From positions 578,970-642,969 of the forward strand of contig NZ_LMNX01000001.1 in assembly GCF_001423425.1 (NCBI RefSeq): a stretch of DNA of 64,000 bases, written 5' to 3'. Positions 8,490-20,036 of the stretch are shown piece after piece. Source of the DNA: Rhizobium sp. Leaf306 (lineage in GTDB: Bacteria; Pseudomonadota; Alphaproteobacteria; Rhizobiales; Rhizobiaceae). The first letter of the stretch is position 1. Each line of letters starts with the position of its first letter. The notes beneath the pieces are model-generated. The model searched no databases, had not been told where the DNA came from, and worked only from the letters and a program-made list of their open reading frames with translations. The translations under genes were made by a program, and so were the position numbers.

Positions 8490-11400
8490 ATGGACATCAC
8501 GAGCGGCCGAAACCAGGGCCAGGACCAGAATCAAGCGATGAACGACGATCCACTATGGTACAAGGATGCAGTTATCTATCAGCTGCATATCAAGTCGTTC
8601 TACGACGCCAATGGCGACGGTATCGGCGACTTTCAGGGGCTGCATGAGAAGCTGGATCACGTCGCTTCGCTTGGCGCCAACACGATCTGGCTGCTGCCGT
8701 TCTTTCCGTCGCCGCGTCGTGACGATGGATACGATATTGCCGATTATACCAGCGTCAGCCCGGACTATGGCACGGTGGACGAATTCAAGGCGTTCGTGGC
8801 TGCCGCCCATGCGCGCAATCTGCGTGTGCTGATCGAGCTCGTCATCAACCACACGTCCGACCAGCATCCGTGGTTCCAGCGGGCACGTCATGCGCCTCCC
8901 GGTTCGCCGGAGCGCGATTTCTACGTGTGGTCGGATACGGACCAGAAATTCCCGGAAACGCGGATCATCTTTCTCGATACGGAAAAGTCCAACTGGACAT
9001 GGGATCCGGTTGCCGGCGCCTATTACTGGCACCGCTTCTATTCGCACCAGCCCGACCTTAACTTCGACAACCCAGCCGTTCTCGAAGAGCTGTTCGAAGT
9101 CATGCGTTTCTGGGCCGATACGGGCATCGACGGTTTCCGCCTCGACGCCATCCCGTATCTGATCGAGCGCGAAGGCACGATCAACGAGAACCTGCCGGAA
9201 ACCCACGACATCCTGAAGAAGATCCGCGCGGCGCTCGACAGCACCCATCCCGGCAAGATGCTGCTGGCGGAAGCCAACCAGTGGCCGGAAGATACGCGCG
9301 AATATTTCGGCGATGGCGACGAGTGCAACATGGCGTTCCACTTTCCGCTGATGCCGCGCATGTATATGGCGATCGCCAAGGAAGACCGCTTCCCGATCAC
9401 CGATATCATGCGCCAGACGCCTGAAATCCCGGACAATTGCCAGTGGGCGATCTTCCTGCGCAACCACGACGAGCTGACGCTCGAGATGGTGACCGACGAA
9501 GAGCGCGATTACCTCTGGAACATCTATGCCGCCGACCGGCGCGCCCGCATCAATCTCGGCATTCGTCGCCGTCTTGCGCCGCTGATGGAGCGCGACCGCC
9601 GCAGGATCGAGCTGATGAACGGCCTGCTGCTTTCCATGCCCGGAACTCCCGTCATCTACTACGGTGACGAAATCGGCATGGGCGACAACATCTATCTGGG
9701 CGACCGCGACGGCGTTCGCACGCCGATGCAGTGGTCTCCGGACCGCAATGGCGGTTTCTCCAAGGCCGATCCGGCGCGCCTCGTGCTGCCGCCGGTCATG
9801 GATCCTCAGTACGGCTATGAGGCGGTGAATGTCGAAGCGCAGGGCGCCGACGCACATTCGCTGCTGAACTGGATGCGCCGGATGCTTGCGCTGCGCAACA
9901 AGCATGCCGCATTCGGCCGCGGCACGCAGCGTTTCCTGACGCCCGGGAACCGCAAGATCCTTGCCTATCTTCGCGAATACGAGGGTGAGACGATCCTGTG
10001 CGTCGCCAACCTTTCACGCCTGCCGCAGGCGGTGGAACTGGATTTGTCGCAGTTTGCCGGCTGGGTGCCGATCGAGATGTCCGGCATGTCGCCGTTCCCG
10101 CCGATCGGTCAGCTGACCTATCTGCTGACGCTGCCGCCCTACGGCTTCTTCTGGTTCCAGCTGGTGGAAACTTCCGACGGCCCCGTCTGGCGCAAGGAGC
10201 CACCGGAGCAGATGCAGGACATGGTGACCATGGTCGTTCGCCGTGACCTGCAGGAGCTCGGCGAAGACTCGCCGCTGTCGAAGATGTTTGCCAAGGATAT
10301 CCTGCCGCCATACCTCTCGAAACGCCGCTGGTTCGGCTCCAAGGGCTCGATCCTCAATTCGGCGCGGCTTGCCAACGTGACGCCGATCGCATTTGCCAAC
10401 AACATCCTGCTCGGCGAGCTAGAGGTCGATGTTGCCGGCAAGTTGGATACCTATCTCCTGCCGCTCGCCATCGCCTGGGATGAAGCCCAGCCTTCGGCGC
10501 TTGCCCAGCAGCTGGCGCTTGCGCGCATCCGTCAGGGTCGCCGTGTCGGCTTCCTGACCGACGGCTTTGCGATGGAAGGGCTGGCGCGCGGCGTGATCCG
10601 CGGACTGTCCGAACGGGCCGTGATCTCGGGCGTTTCAGGCGCCCTTGAATTCGTCGGCACCGACACTCTCGACCAGCTCAACTTCAACGACGACATGCCT
10701 GTGACATGGCTTTCGGCCGAACAGTCGAACAGCTCGCTGATCATCGGTGATCTCGCCATGGTAAAGCTGATCCGTCACATCTTCCCGGGCATCCACCCGG
10801 AAGTGGAGATGACGCGTTATCTCACCAATGTCGGCTACCAGAATACGGGACAGTTGCTCGGCGAAGTCGCCCGCACCTCGCCGGAGGGCAACCGCTACAC
10901 GATGATCATCGTGCAGCGCGCGATCCGCAATCAGGGTGATGCCTGGAACTGGATGCTCGGCAACCTGCGCCGCGCAATCGACGAGATCGTGGTGACCGGG
11001 CTCGAGGGCGAAGGTATCGACGAGCACTTCAAGCCGCTCGTCAATCTTTCGGCCACCATCGGAACACGGCTTGGTGAGCTGCATGTCGCACTGGCCCAGC
11101 CGACCGATGACGAGGCATTCAGCCCGATCTGGGCTGGCGATGCCGATATCTCGAGATGGCGCGCGGGCGTAACGGCTCAGATCGACCAGAGCCTGACCAT
11201 GCTCGAACTGAACAGCGAGGGACTGGAAGGTCGCGCCGCAGAAGACGCACGCATGATCCTCAGCCGTCGCGAAGACCTGTTCGGCCTTGTCGAGACGCTG
11301 TCCGGCTTTGCCATTTCGACGCTGATGACCCGTACCCACGGCGACTTCCACCTCGGCCAGATCCTGGTGGCAGAAGGCGACGCCTATATCATCGACTTCG

Positions 11401-11833
11401 AGGGCGAACCAGCCCGCGATCTCGAGGAACGTCGTGCAAAGTCCAACCCGCTGCGCGATGTGGCCGGCCTCTTGCGGTCGCTGAGCTATCTCGCAGCCTC
11501 GGCCGATCTCGATCGGGAGGTCGTCAGCGAAGTGGACGACGCCCGTCATCCGGAGCTCGTCAGCCGCTTCATCGACAAGGCGGAACCGGCATTCCTGCAG
11601 GCCTATTTCGATGCTGTGGAAAAGTCCGACTCGCTCAACATCCCGCACGAGAAGCGGTCGAAAATACTTGACCTCTTCCTGCTGGAAAAGGCCGCCTACG
11701 AGATCGCCTACGAAGTGCGCAGCCGGCCGAAGTGGCTGCCCCTGCCGCTCGCAGGTTTTGCGACCATCGCGGCGCGACTTCTCGACACCGACAGCAATTC
11801 CACCCCTGATGCACCCAAGGGAGAGACAGAGTG

Positions 11834-11834
<1 letters not shown>
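8490..11834 (+). CDS. treS: Trehalose synthase-maltokinase fusion
   Basis: 1114 residues, the size expected for TreS fused to maltokinase (Pep2/Mak). Residues 20-560 are a GH13 trehalose synthase that interconverts trehalose and maltose: nucleophile D219 in GFRLDAIPYL, acid/base E261 in LLAEANQ and D327 in RNHDELT. Residues about 640-1100 are the maltokinase that phosphorylates maltose with ATP, with D952 in THGDFHLGQ as catalytic base and IIDFEGEP as the metal-binding motif. The fusion feeds maltose 1-phosphate to GlgE. The frame stays open far upstream and inside glgE, but the ATG at 8490 has a GGGAGGAG ribosome site. The stop overlaps the glgB start by one base. Confidence 0.96.
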
Positions 11835-14041
<2,207 letters not shown>

Positions 14042-14082
14042 ATCCCCGGCATCACCCGGATTGAGCGCTTCCAAGAGATGAA

Positions 14083-14113
14083 ACGGCTGACGGGACCTAG
14101 TCCCGCCAGCCGT
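14083..14113. terminator. Hairpin between convergent glgB and the YcaQ-like gene
   Basis: A 7-bp stem (ACGGCTG/CAGCCGT) and a 6-bp stem (CGGGAC/GTCCCG) are separated by one A-C mismatch and closed by a CTA loop. It overlaps the last codons and stop of the leftward gene. There is a short TTT after it on the minus strand and none on the plus strand, so it may act as a two-way roadblock more than a classic terminator. Confidence 0.5.
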
Positions 14114-15287
14114 CTCGATAGACGACCGTGTCCACGCCGGCAAACCGCCCCACCCGCTGCAGCTCGGCATCGAGCTTGGCCAGCCTGCCTGCGGATGCCC
14201 GAACACCCTTTTCCAGCCACAGCCGCCTGACATCGAGCACGCCGGACTTGCGCTCCGCCTTCATGTCGATGCGACCGATCATGCGGTCACCCTCCAGCAG
14301 AGGAAAGACGTAATAGCCGTATTGCCGCTTCGGCTCCGGCACAAATACCTCGATACGGTAGAAGAAATCGAACAGCCGCACCGCACGGTCACGGTTGCGC
14401 AGGAGCGGATCGAAGGGGCTGAGCACCCTCACCCGAGCCGGCGGCTCTGGAATATCGCCGAGATTTTCGGGAAAGCCTGAAAACGCGAAGCAGGCGCGCG
14501 GACGGCTGCCGTCGGCGGTTTCGATCAGGACTTCGACGAGTTCATCGCGATGGGCTTTCACCCAGTCCCTCGCCTCTTCCGGCGTGACGATATCCCAGAA
14601 GGCAGCGAGTTCTCCCGATGTGGCAAAGCCGAGCTTTTCCATCGCGCTGCGGCAGGCCCAGTCGATGAAGTCCTCGTGGCTGACATCCGGTTCGTGATGG
14701 TGGGCGGCAATAACGCGCTCGGTCAGATCGTAGATCTTCTGGAAATTCACCCGGCCTGCAATCGAAAGCTTGCCGGTGTGCCAGTAATATTCGAGCGCCG
14801 TCTTGTTCGGGTGCCAGTTCCACCAGCCGCCGGATTTGTGATCCTCCATCTTCATGTCGCGCGACATGATCGCGCCGTTTTCCGAAATGTGCCGGAACGT
14901 GTCCTCGAAGGCGGAATCGAAACTCTCGCCATGCCATTTGCGCCAGCGGTCGGCCAGGATCGGTTCGCGGCGGCGGAAGCGATGCTTCCAGTAGCGGAAC
15001 AGACGCGCCGGAATGATCGAGGCGTCGTGGGTCCAGTGCTCGAACAGCTCGCCGTCTTTTTCCAAGAGCGACGTCAGATGTTCGCGCCGATAGGTCTGGT
15101 TGCGCGAAAACAGGATCATGTGATGGGCGCGCTCGACGGTGGCGATACTATCCACCTGCACGAAGCCCAGATCGTCGATCAGTTGCAGAAGACCGGCCTT
15201 GTTGAGCGCACGGGTCGGCGGTGCGGAAAGCTGCTGCCGTTCGATGAAAATCCGTCTTGCCCGGGCATTGTCGATCAGAATCGCCAT
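14097..15287 (-). CDS. Winged-helix DNA glycosylase of the YcaQ/AlkX family
   Basis: 396 residues from an ATG that gives MAILIDNARARRIFIERQQL. The opening (LLQLIDDLGFVQVDSIATVERAHHMILFSRNQTY) and the LFEHWTHDASIIP segment are characteristic of the YcaQ-like winged-helix family, to which E. coli YcaQ, an interstrand-crosslink DNA glycosylase, belongs. The C-terminal part (VLSPFDPLLRNRDRAVRLFDF and QYGYYVFPLLEGDRMIGRIDMKA) also fits. Role by family: DNA repair of alkylated or crosslinked bases. It faces glgB and is divergent from bioM with 109 bases between the two starts. An earlier in-frame start would add 12 residues that do not look conserved. Confidence 0.87.
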   Translation of the reverse strand: MAILIDNARARRIFIERQQLSAPPTRALNKAGLLQLIDDLGFVQVDSIATVERAHHMILFSRNQTYRREHLTSLLEKDGELFEHWTHDASIIPARLFRYWKHRFRRREPILADRWRKWHGESFDSAFEDTFRHISENGAIMSRDMKMEDHKSGGWWNWHPNKTALEYYWHTGKLSIAGRVNFQKIYDLTERVIAAHHHEPDVSHEDFIDWACRSAMEKLGFATSGELAAFWDIVTPEEARDWVKAHRDELVEVLIETADGSRPRACFAFSGFPENLGDIPEPPARVRVLSPFDPLLRNRDRAVRLFDFFYRIEVFVPEPKRQYGYYVFPLLEGDRMIGRIDMKAERKSGVLDVRRLWLEKGVRASAGRLAKLDAELQRVGRFAGVDTVVYRDGWRD

Positions 15288-15396
15288 GGCAACGAGACTA
15301 GGGCGACAGTGGACCGGATGCAATGTTCACTTTTCATTCCGCCTTCCCGCTCTGCTCCCGCCGCGATATAGACCGTTCAGCAACCGAGGACCGGCA

Positions 15397-16074
15397 TTGG
15401 ACATCCATTTCGACAAGGCCGAAGCTCGCTTCGAGGGGCGTGTCACGCTGCATCCGCTGACGGTGCGGCTGACCGAGCGCCGCATCGGCGTGATCGGCCT
15501 TAACGGCTCCGGCAAAACGACGTTTGCGCGGATGATCAACGGGCTGGTTTCTCCCGCTAGCGGCACTGTTGTGGTCAACGGCTTCGATACCAAGGCCGAC
15601 ACCGACCGCGCCCGCAGCCAGGTGGGTTTCATCTTCCAGAACCCGCAAAACCAGATCATCCTGCCGATCCTGAAGGAAGACATCGCGCTCGGCCTCACGC
15701 CCCGCAAGCTTTCGAAAGCCGAGATCGAGGCCCGAACGACGGCGATCCTCAAGCGCTTCGGCATCGGACATCTTGCCGACCGTCGCTCGCACGAGCTTTC
15801 CGGCGGCGAATTGCAGCTTGCGGCCTTTGCCTCGGTTCTGGTGACGGAACCGGACATTTTGATCATGGACGAGCCGACCAACCAGCTGGACCTGAAGAAC
15901 CGCAACCTGGTGGCCCGCACGATCAGCGAGCTCACCGAAAACGTCATAGTGCTCACCCACGATCTCGATCTCATCGCGGGCTTCGAGCGGGTTCTGTTGT
16001 TTGACAACGGCCGGCTTGCCGGCGACGGAAACGCTGCCGAGATCATTGCCCGTTACCGCGAGCTTGCCGCATGA
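15397..16074 (+). CDS. bioM: Biotin transport ATPase BioM (ECF-type)
   Basis: 225 residues of an ABC ATPase: Walker A GLNGSGKTT, Q-loop FQNPQNQI, signature LSGGELQLAAFA, Walker B ILIMDEPTN and switch histidine VLTHD. It energises the BioMNY biotin uptake complex together with the two genes that follow. I place the start at the TTG at 15397 because a GAGGA ribosome site lies 6 bases upstream and the conserved domain begins just after it; the frame is open further upstream but overlaps the YcaQ-like gene on the other strand. The stop overlaps the bioN start as ATGA. Confidence 0.93.
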   Translation: MDIHFDKAEARFEGRVTLHPLTVRLTERRIGVIGLNGSGKTTFARMINGLVSPASGTVVVNGFDTKADTDRARSQVGFIFQNPQNQIILPILKEDIALGLTPRKLSKAEIEARTTAILKRFGIGHLADRRSHELSGGELQLAAFASVLVTEPDILIMDEPTNQLDLKNRNLVARTISELTENVIVLTHDLDLIAGFERVLLFDNGRLAGDGNAAEIIARYRELAA

Positions 16075-16676
16075 AGACGCTTTACGTGGACGGCAGCGGC
16101 TTTCTGCACCGGCTTTCGGCCCGGGCGAAGCTTGTGCTGCTGGCTGCCGCAAGCCTTGCTCTGTTCCTCATCCAGTCGCCGTTAGTACTTGGCGTCGGTG
16201 CGGTCGCCAGCGGCCTGCTTTTCGGTTCGCTGCGAATCGGATGGCGGCAAACATGGCTGCGGCTGCGGGTTCTTTTCCTCACCATCGCAGCCGTTGCGCT
16301 GTTCACGCTGGTTTTCAACAGCCCTGTGGAGGCCGTCAGCGTGTTTTTCCGGCTCTCGGCGCTGGCGCTTCTTGCGTCCGCGGTGACGGCCACGACTACT
16401 ACCGGCGATTTTATTACCGAAGTGACATTTGCGGCTTTGCCGCTTGAAAAGCTCGGGCTTGTAAAAGCTGCGGATATCGGCCTGTCGATCGGCCTTGTGC
16501 TGCGCTTCATTCCGGAAATCCTGCTGCGTCACCAGGCCATCCGCGATGCCCATATCGCGCGAGGGTTGCGCCCTCGAACCCTCTCCATCATCGTCCCGCT
16601 GATCATCCTCACATTGAAGAATGCCGACGAGATTGCCAGCGCAATTGACGCCCGGGCAATCCGTGCGCAGAAGTGA
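16071..16676 (+). CDS. bioN: Biotin transporter transmembrane coupling protein BioN (EcfT family)
   Basis: 201 residues with several hydrophobic segments (about 22-55, 62-82, 92-108, 135-152 and 170-182). The cytoplasmic helix LLRHQAIRDAHIARGLRPRT carries the A-R-G coupling motif of EcfT proteins that docks on the ATPase. It starts inside the bioM stop (ATGA) and ends inside the bioY start (GTGA), so the three proteins are probably made in fixed proportion. The energising partner is BioM and the substrate-binding partner is BioY. Confidence 0.93.
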   Translation: MKTLYVDGSGFLHRLSARAKLVLLAAASLALFLIQSPLVLGVGAVASGLLFGSLRIGWRQTWLRLRVLFLTIAAVALFTLVFNSPVEAVSVFFRLSALALLASAVTATTTTGDFITEVTFAALPLEKLGLVKAADIGLSIGLVLRFIPEILLRHQAIRDAHIARGLRPRTLSIIVPLIILTLKNADEIASAIDARAIRAQK

Positions 16677-17269
16677 TACAGATTCAGTCGTCAAGGAATA
16701 GCTATTTGCCTACTCGTGATCTCGTTCTGGCCGCCCTGTTTGCCGCTATCATCATCGTGCTGGGACTGGTGCCGCCGGTCATGCTCGGTTTCATTCCCGT
16801 CCCCATCACGGCGCAATCGCTCGGCGTGATGCTGGCCGGCGTTGTGCTCGGCGCCAAGCGCGGCACGATCGCGGTCCTCCTGGTCCTGGTGCTTGCAGCG
16901 ATCGGTCTGCCGGTTCTGTCCGGCGGCCGCGGCGGCCTTGCCGTCTTCATGGCGCCGACGACCGGTTATCTGATCGGCTGGGTGTTTGCCGCCATGGTAA
17001 CTGGCTATCTGTCGCAGATCATGGTGGGTCGCGACCAGGCGGGGCTGGTGCAGGGCGTGAACTTCTTTATCGCAGCCCTGATGGGCGGCGTGATCGTGCT
17101 TTACGGGATCGGCATCACCTATCTGGCGCTGATCACCGGCATGGGCTTCGTCAAAGCGTTTCTCGGCTCGCTCGCTTTCATTCCGGGCGACGTCCTGAAG
17201 GCTGTGATTGCGGCGCTCGCCGGTCGGGCCGTGATGGCAGGCTATCCGCTGCTGCCGCAGCGCGCGTAA
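16673..17269 (+). CDS. bioY: Biotin-binding membrane protein BioY (ECF S component)
   Basis: 198 residues, about six membrane segments. TRDLVLAALFAAIIIVLG, PVPITAQSLGVMLAGVVLG and the glycine-rich GGRGGLAVFMAPTTGYLIGW are hallmarks of BioY, the substrate-binding subunit that captures biotin. The start is a GTG overlapping the bioN stop. The next gene on the opposite strand ends only 4 bases beyond its stop, with no obvious terminator between them. I saw no BioR-type palindrome upstream of the operon. Confidence 0.95.
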   Translation: MIQIQSSRNSYLPTRDLVLAALFAAIIIVLGLVPPVMLGFIPVPITAQSLGVMLAGVVLGAKRGTIAVLLVLVLAAIGLPVLSGGRGGLAVFMAPTTGYLIGWVFAAMVTGYLSQIMVGRDQAGLVQGVNFFIAALMGGVIVLYGIGITYLALITGMGFVKAFLGSLAFIPGDVLKAVIAALAGRAVMAGYPLLPQRA

Positions 17270-17273
17270 GCGG

Positions 17274-17672
17274 TCAGTCGAGGAACTGATACAGCCAGTC
17301 GCGCAGGTCTTCGGGCAGCGCGGCCGGCGTCCGGGTTTCCGGATCGCATGCGGACCAGACGATTTCGGCTTCGGCCACCTCATCGCTGCCGCGCGTGAAG
17401 CGGACGATAAAGCCTGCGGACTTGCCGCCGATCTTGCTCACTCCGACATGGGTATGGACGAGATCGCCGAGCTTCAGCGGCATGTGATAGGTGCAGGAGA
17501 TCTTGCCGACCGCAAAGAACGGGTCATCCGTTGCCGGCTTGCGGCGGTGCCAGAATTCCGTGACCGCCTGTTCCGCAAGGCCGATATAGGCAGCGCGAAA
17601 CATTTCGCCGTTAAGATCCACATCGCGATAGGCAACGCGAAAATCATGGGTCTTGCCGATATCCTTCGCCAT
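17274..17672 (-). CDS. Acyl-CoA thioesterase (hot-dog fold, 4-hydroxybenzoyl-CoA type)
   Basis: 132 residues. HDFRVAYRDVDLNGEMFRAAYIGLAEQAVTEFW is the start of a hot-dog fold in which the aspartate of YRDVDLNG occupies the catalytic position of the 4-hydroxybenzoyl-CoA thioesterase/YbgC group. KISCTYHMPLKLGD and the alternating strands that follow complete a single domain. Substrate unknown. The ATG at 17672 is preferred; an in-frame GTG 12 bases upstream is possible. It is not linked to any acyl-CoA gene here. Confidence 0.85.
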   Translation of the reverse strand: MAKDIGKTHDFRVAYRDVDLNGEMFRAAYIGLAEQAVTEFWHRRKPATDDPFFAVGKISCTYHMPLKLGDLVHTHVGVSKIGGKSAGFIVRFTRGSDEVAEAEIVWSACDPETRTPAALPEDLRDWLYQFLD

Positions 17673-17805
17673 TCCTGCCCGCACTCCAAAAAACGCCTAA
17701 TGCGCCTACTTCACGGCAAATCCGGTGAAGAGCAAGGGGTATGCGCTTGAAAACATCGCCGTTCTGCGCCATGTCCGAGCTCAACATACCTCACGAGGCC
17801 GCCCA

Positions 17806-18738
17806 ATGACCACGCGCCTTTACGAAAACTCCATATTTCTCGAGCATGCGACGCCGGAAGGCCATCCTGAACGGGCAGACCGGCTGCGTTCGCTCAACAT
17901 CGCGCTCGAACACCCCAATTTCGACAAGCTCGACCGCAAACAGGCACCACAGGCCAAAGAAGACACGGTGCTTCTGGCGCATCCGGAAGAACACCTGCGT
18001 TGGGTGATGCGCAAGATCCCCGAGGAAGACACGATCCTGCAGATCGAGGCCGATACGCATGTGGGGCCGAAGAGCCTGCAGGCGGCGCTGACCGGCATCG
18101 GCGGCGCGATCGCGGCCGTCGACGACGTGATGACCGGCAAGGTGGACAACGCATTCGTTGCCTCGCGTCCGCCGGGACATCACGCGGAAAAGACCAAGGC
18201 GATGGGCTTTTGCCTGTTCAACAACATCGCCATCGCCGCCCGCCATGCGCAGCAGACCTATGGCGTCGAACGTGTCGCGATCGTCGACTGGGACGTGCAT
18301 CACGGCAACGGCACGCAGGACATCTTCTGGGACGATCCGTCCGTTTTGTTTTGCTCGACGCACCAGATGCCGCTTTATCCCGGCACAGGCGCCAGAGACG
18401 AGACGGGCACGAAGAACACGATCGTCAACGCGCCGCTTTCGGCCAATGACGGCAGCGACCATTTTCGCGATGCCTTCAAGAGCCGCGTGTTGCCGGCACT
18501 CGAAAACTTCCGGCCGGACCTGGTGCTGATCTCGGCAGGCTTCGATGCGCATCACCGCGATCCGCTGGCGCAGATCAATCTTGTCGGCGACGATTTCGAC
18601 TGGGCGACCGGCCGGTTGATGGAAATTGCCGGGAAATACGCCGGCAACAGGGTCGTCAGCCTGCTCGAGGGTGGCTATGATCTGGAAGGGCTGGCGGAAT
18701 CGGCCGGCCTGCATATCTGCAGACTGATGAGAGGATGA
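17806..18738 (+). CDS. Histone deacetylase-family amidohydrolase
   Basis: 310 residues. The HDAC/acetoin utilisation/acetylpolyamine amidohydrolase core is clear: SRPPGHHAE with the two catalytic histidines, [12 protein letters not shown], the zinc site [12 protein letters not shown] and [12 protein letters not shown], and the [12 protein letters not shown] end. By family it removes acetyl groups from amines such as acetylpolyamines or modified lysines; the true substrate is not predictable. The ATG at 17806 gives the conserved N-terminus. The stop overlaps a possible upstream start of xseB (ATGA at 18735), so the two are probably one operon. Confidence 0.92.
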   Translation: MTTRLYENSIFLEHATPEGHPERADRLRSLNIALEHPNFDKLDRKQAPQAKEDTVLLAHPEEHLRWVMRKIPEEDTILQIEADTHVGPKSLQAALTGIGGAIAAVDDVMTGKVDNAFVASRPPGHHAEKTKAMGFCLFNNIAIAARHAQQTYGVERVAIVDWDVHHGNGTQDIFWDDPSVLFCSTHQMPLYPGTGARDETGTKNTIVNAPLSANDGSDHFRDAFKSRVLPALENFRPDLVLISAGFDAHHRDPLAQINLVGDDFDWATGRLMEIAGKYAGNRVVSLLEGGYDLEGLAESAGLHICRLMRG

Positions 18739-18743
18739 AGGAC

Positions 18744-19010
18744 ATGACCGAAGCCCCAGGCGAGCCGAACGCTCCGATCGACGTCACCGGTTATTCCTTC
18801 GAAAAGGCCGTTGCCGAGCTGGAAAGCATCGTTGCGCGGCTGGAACGCGGCGACGTGGCGCTTGACGAATCCATCGCCATCTACGAGCGCGGCGAAGCGC
18901 TGAAGAAGCATTGCGAAAAGCTGCTCAACGCTGCCGAAAGCCGGATCGAAAAGATCCGCCTCGACCGCAGCGGCAAGCCGCAGGGCGTGGAGCCGCTCGA
19001 CGGCGAGTGA
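18744..19010 (+). CDS. xseB: Exodeoxyribonuclease VII small subunit
   Basis: 88 residues. [37 protein letters not shown] is the family signature; the protein is the small helical subunit that binds XseA to degrade single-stranded DNA. I choose the ATG at 18744 because homologues start at this point and GAGG lies 9 bases upstream; an ATG at 18735 overlaps the previous stop and would add three residues. In related genomes xseB usually lies close to dxs. Here a toxin-antitoxin pair separates them. xseA is not in the window. Confidence 0.94.
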   Translation: MTEAPGEPNAPIDVTGYSFEKAVAELESIVARLERGDVALDESIAIYERGEALKKHCEKLLNAAESRIEKIRLDRSGKPQGVEPLDGE

Positions 19011-19042
19011 GGCCTTCACTCGCATGAAGCCCTGAGTTGCAT

Positions 19043-19072
19043 CTCGACTGAAATCCCGACCTGCGCTATAGT
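19043..19072 (+). promoter_or_regulatory. Candidate promoter giving a leaderless mRNA for the HEPN/MNT pair
   Basis: CTCGAC at 19043-19048 (close to the alphaproteobacterial CTTGAC -35) and TATAGT at 19067-19072 are 18 bases apart. The -10 ends only 6 bases before the antitoxin ATG at 19079, so transcription should begin at or next to the start codon. No Shine-Dalgarno precedes that ATG (the bases are CTCCCC). Confidence 0.45.
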
Positions 19073-19078
19073 CTCCCC

Positions 19079-19390
19079 ATGGACAAGGACCAGGTCATCG
19101 CCAAGCTTCGGGAGCACGAGGCCGAACTGCGCGCCGCAGGCGCGGAGCAGATGTCGATATTTGGCTCGGTAGCGCGTGGCGAGGCGACGGACGAGTCAGA
19201 TCTTGATGTTCTGGTGACGTTTTCAGAGCCGGTCATACAGTCTGGCTGGGGGTATTTTACGGCCGTCGAAGAGCTACGTGCCCTGATCGTTGGCATTACT
19301 GGTGTAAGGAGCGTTGACATAGTTCCCGAACCGTTGCGCCGGAAACGTTTCAGCCGGAGCGTGGAGAGGGATAGGGCGATTGCCTACTAA
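19079..19390 (+). CDS. MNT-type nucleotidyltransferase, putative antitoxin of a HEPN/MNT pair
   Basis: 103 residues of a minimal nucleotidyltransferase. The signature GSVARGEATDESDLDVLV is intact, with G29-S30 and the metal-binding D41 and D43. In type VII toxin-antitoxin systems such a protein silences the HEPN RNase partner by adding AMP to a tyrosine. The next gene encodes that partner and overlaps by 11 bases. The pair lies between xseB and dxs and is probably an insertion, since those two genes are usually close. The mRNA may be leaderless. Confidence 0.87.
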   Translation: MDKDQVIAKLREHEAELRAAGAEQMSIFGSVARGEATDESDLDVLVTFSEPVIQSGWGYFTAVEELRALIVGITGVRSVDIVPEPLRRKRFSRSVERDRAIAY

Positions 19391-19742
19391 GCGTCCTCTG
19401 ATCCGTTTCCGAGACATTGTCGAGAACGGTCAATCCATTCTCGAATATACACACGGTATGGATTTCGACGCGTACTCTGTCAGCAAGATTACACGGGATG
19501 CGTCTGAGCGATGTCTAGCACGAATTTCCGAAGCCTCTTTCAAGCTTGGCTCGACGGCAGAAGAAATCTTTCCAAGCCACAACTGGGGCGCCATCAGGGG
19601 TTTTGGAAACATGCTCCGGCATGAATACGATGATATTCTTGATGAAACCACTTGGGCAATTGTCACACGGCACCTCCCGCCCCTCCTTTTCGAACTCGAA
19701 ACCTTCCTCGCGCGCTACCCTGAAGATCAGGAAACGCTGTAG
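19380..19742 (+). CDS. HEPN-domain protein (DUF86), putative toxin with altered RNase motif
   Basis: 120 residues, all helical, starting at a TTG inside the antitoxin gene. The C-terminal core WGAIRGFGNMLRHEYDDI aligns with the HEPN R-X4-6-H-X-Y motif: H81 and Y83 (the tyrosine that partners AMPylate) are kept, but the arginine expected five residues before the histidine is glycine (G76); the nearest arginine upstream is R73, giving R-X7-H. This may be a divergent DUF86 subfamily that reads R-x-x-G-N-x-L-R-H, or a weakened toxin. Target RNA unknown. Confidence 0.83.
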   Translation: MPTKRPLIRFRDIVENGQSILEYTHGMDFDAYSVSKITRDASERCLARISEASFKLGSTAEEIFPSHNWGAIRGFGNMLRHEYDDILDETTWAIVTRHLPPLLFELETFLARYPEDQETL

Positions 19743-20036
19743 GAAGGCCGACATCATTCTTCCCGGGCATCGATCCCTTCCGGATGATGCATCTGCCTGC
19801 GATGCGGTTGAAACGCTGATCATGCCTTGGTCCTCCGACATCGTACCTGATGACGACCAGGAGTTCGTGCCGTTGGCGACAACCTCCCTTCCCCGAGTCC
19901 CTCCCCTTGCCCGTCAGCTGAAATCGATTAAAACCGCGGCAAGGTTGTCTCCGTGGACAACTTGAAAAAGCCGGTTTCATCCTCATGTTGGGGTGATAGT
20001 TGCTTTTGAGAACAAAAGAAGAGAAAGCCAGCCTCC
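19743..20036. other. Non-coding stretch before dxs
   Basis: 294 bases between the HEPN gene and dxs. I see no convincing gene, no strong hairpin and no clear repeat. It must hold the dxs promoter, since the toxin-antitoxin pair interrupts any link to xseB. The final bases (AAAGAAGAGAAAG) are purine-rich and may serve as the ribosome site for the GTG start of dxs. Confidence 0.4.
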
